Source: an uncultured Chitinophaga sp. (GTDB lineage Bacteria; Bacteroidota; Bacteroidia; Chitinophagales; Chitinophagaceae). From it: a stretch of 64,000 bases of DNA. How positions within the stretch are numbered: the stretch's first letter is position 1; each line of letters opens with the position of its first letter. A program made the position numbers and the translations under genes. Location of the stretch: NCBI RefSeq assembly GCF_902168175.1, contig NZ_CABHOU010000067.1, positions 1-64,000 of the forward strand, in the 5' to 3' direction. Below the pieces are notes generated by a model, which was not told the origin of the DNA, did no database searches, and saw only the letters and a program-made list of their open reading frames with translations. This document shows, piece after piece, positions 58,839-64,000 of the stretch.

Positions 58839-61337
58839 TTATTTAATATACTTCGCCAAATGAGGCGCTGTTTTACTTTGTTTGTTTTTCACCACTTCGT
58901 ACGGCGTGCCCTGCGCCACCAGGTTACCACCTTTTTCACCCGCACCAGGGCCAATGTCCATCACCCAGTCGCTGCCTGCCACTACGCGCATGTTATGTTC
59001 CACCACGATCACCGTGTTACCGGCATTTACAAGTCCGTTGAGCTGAATAACCAGCTTGTCTGTGTCCGACGGATGCAGGCCCGTAGTTGGTTCGTCGAGA
59101 ATATAAAGCGTGTTGCCTTTGCCTACACGCTGCAGTTCCGTGGCCAGTTTAATACGCTGCGCCTCGCCGCCGGAAAGCTCCGTGGCGGGCTGACCCAAAC
59201 GTAAATAACCGAGTCCCACTTCACTTAATACCGTGAGCGAGCGATGAACAGAAGCATCGTCCCGGAAAAAGGCACGGGCGGTATCCACCGTCATATTCAG
59301 CACCTCCGCAATGTTCTTATCCTTGTATTTTACTTCGAGCGTTTTATCGTTATAACGTTTACCCTGGCAGGTGGGGCAGGGCGAATAAACACTGGGCAGG
59401 AACAGCAGTTCCACCATTACGAAACCCTCGCCCTCACAGTGTTTGCAGCGACCTTTGGCAATGTTGAACGAGAACCGTCCCGCATCGTATTTACGCGAGC
59501 GGGCCATAGGCGTAGCGGCAAACAGCTTACGTACGTGATCGAACAGGCCGGTGTAGGTGGCCAGGTTAGAACGCGGCGTACGGCCTATCGGCTTTTGATC
59601 TACCTGCACCAGTCGTTTGATATTTTCCATGCCCTTGGTGATGCTGCCGCCAAGCGTTACCGGCCGTTGCTCCATCAGGTCGGGTGGCTCTTCTTCCTGC
59701 GTTACATGGCCTAAATGAGCCGCCACCAACTCAATGAGTACCTGGCTAACCAGGCTCGATTTACCAGAACCGGAAACGCCTGTAACGGTGGTGAATACAC
59801 CGAGCGGAAAGGCCACATCGAGGTTATGCAGGTTGTTGCGGCTTACACCTTTAAGTTGCAGCCAGCCTGTAGGTTTTCTTAAAGCCGACGGCGTTAAAGC
59901 TATTTCCCGGAACAGGTATGTTTTGGTGATGGATGATTGAATATTTACCAGGCCTGCGGGCGGGCCACTGTATAATATTTCTCCGCCTTTTTCACCGGCG
60001 GCGGGGCCTACGTCTACGATCCAGTCGGCATGCCTGACCACATCCAGGTCGTGTTCTACAACGAATAACGAATTACCCGCGGCTTTGAGTCCATCTAGCG
60101 CTTCCAGCAAAGCTTCCGTGTCGGCAGGATGCAAACCGGCGGAGGGCTCATCTAATACATACACCACACCGAAAAGGTTAGAACGTACCTGTGTGGCCAG
60201 GCGCAGGCGTTGCAGTTCGCCGGGCGAGAGAGTAGGCGTGCTTCTTTCCAGGGAAAGATAACCCAGTCCCAGTTTGAGCAGTACATTAATTCTCGCGGCC
60301 ACATCTTCGCCTATACGTTGCGCCACCAATGCTTTTTCAGGATGTGCGGGATCTTTTTTGATATCCCCTTTTGCATAAGGCGCCAGGATGTCGTGTAGTC
60401 GCGCCAGTGGCAGGGCGGCTATTTCGGCAATATCATATCCCGCAAACTTCACCGACAGTGATTCCCGCTTAAGCCGTTTACCGTTACACAAAGGGCACTC
60501 GCTGCTAAGCATATACTGTTGCGCCCTCTTCTTCATCAGCGGACTTTGTGTATTGGCGAACGTGTGCATTACATGGCGTTTGGCGCTGGTAAACGTGCCC
60601 ATGTAATTAGGCTCCTCTTTACGTTTGATAGCCCGCTTCACTTCTTCCTGCGTATAACCGGGGTACACCGGCACTACAGGTTGTTCATCCGTGAACAGGA
60701 TCCAGTCGCGAAGTTTCTTAGGAAGGTCTTTCCAGGGCGTATCCACATCGTGGCCCATGGTGATGAGTATATCGCGGAGGTTTTGTCCGTGCCAGGCAGT
60801 AGGCCATGCGGCTACCGCGCGTTCGCGGATGGTGAGCGTATTATCCGGTACCATACTTTTTTCCGTCACATCATAAATGCGGCCCAGGCCGTGGCACTGC
60901 GTGCAGGCGCCTTCGGGTGTGTTAGGCGAAAAAGCCTCCGCATAAATGATCGGCTGCCCTTTGGGATAATCGCCGGCGCGGGAGTACAACATGCGCAGCA
61001 GGTTAGAAAGGGTGGTAACACTGCCTACGGAAGAGCGGGTGGTGGGCGCGCCTCTTTGTTGCTGTAATGCAACGGCCGGTGGCAGTCCGTCAATTTCATC
61101 TACTTCAGGAACGGCCATTTGATGGAATAAACGACGGGCGTATGGCGATACCGATTCGAGGTAACGGCGCTGCGCCTCCGCGTACAGCGTGCCGAACGCG
61201 AGTGATGATTTTCCGGAGCCCGAAACGCCTGTAAATACAACCAGTGCGTCCCTGGGGATTTCCAGGTAAACATTCTTCAGATTGTGTTCCCGGGCGCCTT
61301 TTACCTGCACAAACCCGGGCTTAAGTGATTGCTGCAT
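58839..61337 (-). CDS. UvrA paralogue (excinuclease ABC subunit A-like ATPase, short class)
   Basis: The 832-residue protein has two ABC ATPase halves. Walker A GVSGSGKSS occurs in each. Zinc-binding cysteines are CTQCHG, CPLCNG, CKHCEGEGF and CPTCQGKRYN. The second signature is canonical (LSGGEAQRIKLA), while the first is LSPGELQRLRLA. It is about 100 residues shorter than housekeeping UvrA, which fits the UvrA2-like class linked to DNA damage or drug tolerance instead of core repair. The ATG at 61337 is chosen over an upstream TTG at 61352. It is divergent from the epoxide hydrolase gene. Confidence 0.92.
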   Translation of the reverse strand: MQQSLKPGFVQVKGAREHNLKNVYLEIPRDALVVFTGVSGSGKSSLAFGTLYAEAQRRYLESVSPYARRLFHQMAVPEVDEIDGLPPAVALQQQRGAPTTRSSVGSVTTLSNLLRMLYSRAGDYPKGQPIIYAEAFSPNTPEGACTQCHGLGRIYDVTEKSMVPDNTLTIRERAVAAWPTAWHGQNLRDILITMGHDVDTPWKDLPKKLRDWILFTDEQPVVPVYPGYTQEEVKRAIKRKEEPNYMGTFTSAKRHVMHTFANTQSPLMKKRAQQYMLSSECPLCNGKRLKRESLSVKFAGYDIAEIAALPLARLHDILAPYAKGDIKKDPAHPEKALVAQRIGEDVAARINVLLKLGLGYLSLERSTPTLSPGELQRLRLATQVRSNLFGVVYVLDEPSAGLHPADTEALLEALDGLKAAGNSLFVVEHDLDVVRHADWIVDVGPAAGEKGGEILYSGPPAGLVNIQSSITKTYLFREIALTPSALRKPTGWLQLKGVSRNNLHNLDVAFPLGVFTTVTGVSGSGKSSLVSQVLIELVAAHLGHVTQEEEPPDLMEQRPVTLGGSITKGMENIKRLVQVDQKPIGRTPRSNLATYTGLFDHVRKLFAATPMARSRKYDAGRFSFNIAKGRCKHCEGEGFVMVELLFLPSVYSPCPTCQGKRYNDKTLEVKYKDKNIAEVLNMTVDTARAFFRDDASVHRSLTVLSEVGLGYLRLGQPATELSGGEAQRIKLATELQRVGKGNTLYILDEPTTGLHPSDTDKLVIQLNGLVNAGNTVIVVEHNMRVVAGSDWVMDIGPGAGEKGGNLVAQGTPYEVVKNKQSKTAPHLAKYIK

Positions 61338-61479
61338 AATCGTGGGCCTCAAAGATTATGCCCCGGCAGTAGCGGATGAACAATTGTCAGTTCCTCATAT
61401 TGTGGTTAGCATAAAATTTGTACCCTGACAGTAGTTGTCCTACGCCCCATACTACTTATTCAACTTAAAAAACGGAATC

Positions 61480-62583
61480 ATGTACCAGGTTAAGCCATTT
61501 AGAATAGACATTCCCCAGGCAGACATAGATGATTTACAATACCGGTTAAAACACACCCGTTGGACCGATGAACCACGTGCTGCAGGCTGGAAGTATGGTA
61601 CCAATCCACAGTATCTTCGCGAGCTGGCAGATTATTGGCTGGAGAGTTATGACTGGCGTGCGCACGAGGCCATACTAAATACGTATCCGCAGTTCATGGC
61701 AGATATCGAAGGTGTAAACATCCATTTTGTGCATGTAAAAACAACAGGCAACAAACCATTAATTCTTACACATGGCTGGCCCGACAGTTATTACCGTTTT
61801 CATAAAGTAATACCGCTACTGGCTGAAGCAGGCTTCGACCTGATAGTGCCATCGTTGCCGGGTTTCGGCTTTTCCGATAAGGTAGCGCTTAACGACCAGG
61901 AAACAGCAGATATATGGGTGAAGCTGATGGGCGCGCTGGGTTATAACAGCTTCTTCGCGGCAGGCGGCGATCTCGGAGGGCCGCTTACACGCACCATGGC
62001 TAATTTATATCCTAATAATGTAAAGGCAATATTTATTACAGATGCAGGATTTCCCAACGGTACAGAAGATCCCGACACACTGAGCGAGGCAGAGAAAACT
62101 TATAGCAAACAGATACAGGAGTGGATCATGAAAGAAGGGGCCTATTCGATGGAACATGCTACCAAACCACAAACGCTTGGATATGCATTAAACGATTCGC
62201 CCGTTGGACTTGCATCGTGGGTAATCGAGAAGTTTTATGTGTGGAGCGATTGCAGGGGTAACATAGAGAGTTGTTTTACGAAAGATGAATTGCTTACCAA
62301 TATCATGATTTACTGGGTAACGCAAACGATCAACAGCTCCATCCGCTCTTATTATGTGCGTGCAAAAGCGAATATAGAAGAACAAAGAGTAGCGGCTCCC
62401 ACCGCAGTAGCCGTTTTTCCTACCGATGCACAGGTGCCGCGCGAATGGGCCGAACGGAAAGTGAACCTGCAACGTTACACCGTGTTGCCTAAAGGTGGTC
62501 ACTTTGCCCCCTGGGAAGAGCCGGAACTGTGGGTGCGGGAAGCACGTGAGTTTTTCGATGATTATCTGAACTTCAGGCTTTAA
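61480..62583 (+). CDS. Epoxide hydrolase (alpha/beta hydrolase with EHN domain)
   Basis: The 367-residue protein has the N-terminal epoxide-hydrolase domain (VKPFRIDIPQADIDDLQYRLKHTRWTDE). The alpha/beta hydrolase core follows: oxyanion HGWPDSY (about 98-104), nucleophile Asp164 in AAGGDLGGPLTR, a Tyr-bearing cap, and a late His in PKGGHFAPWEEPE. It adds water to epoxides of unknown substrates and probably acts in the cytoplasm, since no signal peptide is seen. The open frame begins at 61435, but the ATG at 61480 fits the family start. Confidence 0.92.
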   Translation: MYQVKPFRIDIPQADIDDLQYRLKHTRWTDEPRAAGWKYGTNPQYLRELADYWLESYDWRAHEAILNTYPQFMADIEGVNIHFVHVKTTGNKPLILTHGWPDSYYRFHKVIPLLAEAGFDLIVPSLPGFGFSDKVALNDQETADIWVKLMGALGYNSFFAAGGDLGGPLTRTMANLYPNNVKAIFITDAGFPNGTEDPDTLSEAEKTYSKQIQEWIMKEGAYSMEHATKPQTLGYALNDSPVGLASWVIEKFYVWSDCRGNIESCFTKDELLTNIMIYWVTQTINSSIRSYYVRAKANIEEQRVAAPTAVAVFPTDAQVPREWAERKVNLQRYTVLPKGGHFAPWEEPELWVREAREFFDDYLNFRL

Positions 62584-62609
62584 AAAATGTCCTTTCCCAA
62601 TCGATATCG

Positions 62610-62633
62610 AAGCCCTGCAGCAATGCGGGGCTT
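62610..62633 (+). terminator. Terminator of the epoxide hydrolase gene
   Basis: AAGCCCTGC (62610-62618) pairs with GCGGGGCTT (62625-62633) with one G-T pair, followed by TTT. Confidence 0.75.
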
Positions 62634-62673
62634 TTTACTTATTCAAGTATCTTTTATATCCTCCCAAACCCCT

Positions 62674-62681
62674 TACTTTTG
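62674..62681 (+). promoter_or_regulatory. -7 promoter element for the last gene
   Basis: TACTTTTG matches TANNTTTG and lies 87 bases before the ATG at 62769. Confidence 0.45.
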
Positions 62682-62768
62682 TTACTACTACAACCAGTAA
62701 TCTGATACCGTTCTGCTTAGCCCTGCACCTGCTTAAGACATTTCCAACACCCAGATTAACTTTCGTCT

Positions 62769-64000
62769 ATGAAACAATTCTACGTTTGTTTGCTACTTAT
62801 TTTAGGTATGCACGCCGCCATCGCGCAGGTCCGTATTTCCATGCTGGTTCCCAAGCCAAACCAGTTACTGAATAACAAGGTTTTTGTGGAAGGATATGCA
62901 GCTTCGTCCGCCGGTGCCATCACATCCGTAAAGGCCAGTATTAATTCGCAGGAAGTAACGATGAACATCTCTCAACTGGCTTATTTCTTTGGCGACTTTA
63001 ACCTCAGTGCATTGCCGGTTGGCCCGCTGCAGCTCCATATTATAGCTACCGATGCGCTGCAGAACCAGCTCGATACGGTGATTAACATCATACGCGACAC
63101 CCCGCCACAGGTAGTGCTGGAGTTGCCGGTAAGTGAGACGGTGGCGCGGCCGCTACTCAGGGTAAAGGCATATGCTGTGGACAATGGCCCGGTAAACAGG
63201 ATGGAAGTGCGTTTCCGAACCCGTACCTACACGTTTAACAGCGCCAGTATCGATACTGTATTTGATGCTTCCGCGGAAGAAGCACCCCTTAATGTGTATG
63301 CGATAGACTCCGCGGGGCAGCAGGGCTTTGCTACTGCATCTTACAGTGTTAACATTAATCCCGGACTCGAATCGGTAATTACATTGCCGCCCTATCGCAA
63401 TATCCAGGATTATAACTATGGTAAAGTGTTTGCGGCAAAGCCGGCAGATTTTGGTGCGTACAACCCCACGAATTATTTGTATGATGTGCCAGGCGGCAGC
63501 GAAACGCTTATTCCAGGTAACATTGAACTGAGTACTGCACAGCAGCAGCTCAAACGTGCGTGGGTAACTCCACAGGGGGCGTACTTTACGGGAAGGTATG
63601 TGACTTCCGGAAGTACAGGCGACCTGACGCTGTTTGAGTGGTGGAGCGCACAATTAACTCCGCTTCAAACAGGCGTAAAACGTGTGAATGTAACCGGCAA
63701 ATACGCAGTATGGATAAGCACAATTGGCGATTCATTGTTCCTGCACGACCAGGCGGCGCAAACAAAGATCTTCCTGGAAAAAGGGGTTACGCATGCGGAT
63801 GTAGACAGCACCGGGCGTGTAGATTATATAGTGGGTGCCAGTATCTATCGTTATAATAACGGAACTACCAGCCTGGTCGTGTCTGACGACGGTCCGCTTG
63901 CACAGTTTCCCTATCTTGATAGTGATAGTGATGATATCGCTTATTTTGGCATTTCGCCATATAAAGTTTCAGGCTTGTTCCTGCACACCGATACAAGTAA
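62769..64000 (+). CDS. Secreted protein with Ig-like and propeller-like segments, cut by the window edge
   Basis: The frame opens at ATG 62769 and runs without a stop to the last base (410 complete codons seen), so the 3' end is missing. It starts with a signal peptide (KQFYVCLLLILGMHAAIA). Residues 25-200 look like two Ig-like beta sandwiches (VRISMLVPKPNQLLNNKVFVEGYA and PPQVVLELPVSETVARPLLRVKAYAVD). From about 220 there are WD/propeller-like stretches (KYAVWISTIGDSLFLHD, YIVGASIYRYNNGTTSLVVSDDGP). It is probably a large cell-surface protein of the phylum. I cannot name a family. Confidence 0.75.
   Translation, partial: MKQFYVCLLLILGMHAAIAQVRISMLVPKPNQLLNNKVFVEGYAASSAGAITSVKASINSQEVTMNISQLAYFFGDFNLSALPVGPLQLHIIATDALQNQLDTVINIIRDTPPQVVLELPVSETVARPLLRVKAYAVDNGPVNRMEVRFRTRTYTFNSASIDTVFDASAEEAPLNVYAIDSAGQQGFATASYSVNINPGLESVITLPPYRNIQDYNYGKVFAAKPADFGAYNPTNYLYDVPGGSETLIPGNIELSTAQQQLKRAWVTPQGAYFTGRYVTSGSTGDLTLFEWWSAQLTPLQTGVKRVNVTGKYAVWISTIGDSLFLHDQAAQTKIFLEKGVTHADVDSTGRVDYIVGASIYRYNNGTTSLVVSDDGPLAQFPYLDSDSDDIAYFGISPYKVSGLFLHTDTS

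Overview
The window looks like chromosomal DNA from a Bacteroidota member, most probably a Chitinophaga-like soil bacterium (family Chitinophagaceae). Four things support this. There is a full FecI/FecR - SusC/SusD/SusE polysaccharide locus. Promoters follow the Bacteroidota TANNTTTG pattern, with no strong Shine-Dalgarno sites. There are many short-spacer lipoproteins with a Cys lipobox. LytTR two-component genes and FtsX-type permeases are also present. The assignment rests on gene families only. The first 76 bases are not genomic: they are an untrimmed Illumina Nextera index-read adapter, so this is the end of an assembled contig.

Layout. 77-9475 holds housekeeping and metabolic genes: GNAT, coiled-coil protein, aldose epimerase, SDR, queG, DUF2167, DUF4197, a glucose-dehydrogenase-like SDR paired with a beta-propeller lactonase, and YceI. 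10318-21058 is one polysaccharide-utilisation operon (ECF sigma, FecR, SusC, SusD, SusE-like, GH76, GH105) closed by a strong terminator. ThuA, a collagen-like lipoprotein, DUF2809, SRPBCC and an M23 peptidase follow. On the opposite strand 25174-28569 encodes a GH125 alpha-mannosidase and a GH97 enzyme. GH76 plus GH125 points to alpha-1,6-mannan of fungal or yeast origin as the substrate. 28757-37734 holds DoxX, AraC, NmrA-like, pirin-like, an orphan protein, a lipoprotein intradiol dioxygenase, NDH-2, OsmC, DUF2905 and a carboxylesterase. 37898-47299 holds a siderophore-type TonB receptor, a MacB/FtsX permease, a LytTR response regulator with its histidine kinase, and a second TonB-fold outer-membrane protein. 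47342-58740 holds two DHFR-family genes, two thioredoxin-fold proteins, two RRM RNA-binding proteins, a fatty-acid desaturase, an LpxL-like acyltransferase and a sulfatase. 58839-64000 holds a UvrA paralogue, an epoxide hydrolase and the 5' part of a secreted protein cut by the window edge.

Most unusual signals. (1) A dispersed repeat with a 23-bp core occurs four times with no mismatch (4840, 35697, 53368, 58789), three times between convergent genes and once inside an open frame. (2) That in-frame copy lies where two apparently separate genes have become one 1054-codon reading frame containing an internal signal peptide. (3) Upstream of this frame sit a 21-bp-period direct repeat resembling a LytTR-type operator and a four-unit 11-bp tandem array. 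(4) The two RRM genes share leader motifs. (5) Twin dyads bracket the SRPBCC promoter.

No tRNA, rRNA, CRISPR array, phage gene or transposase was seen.
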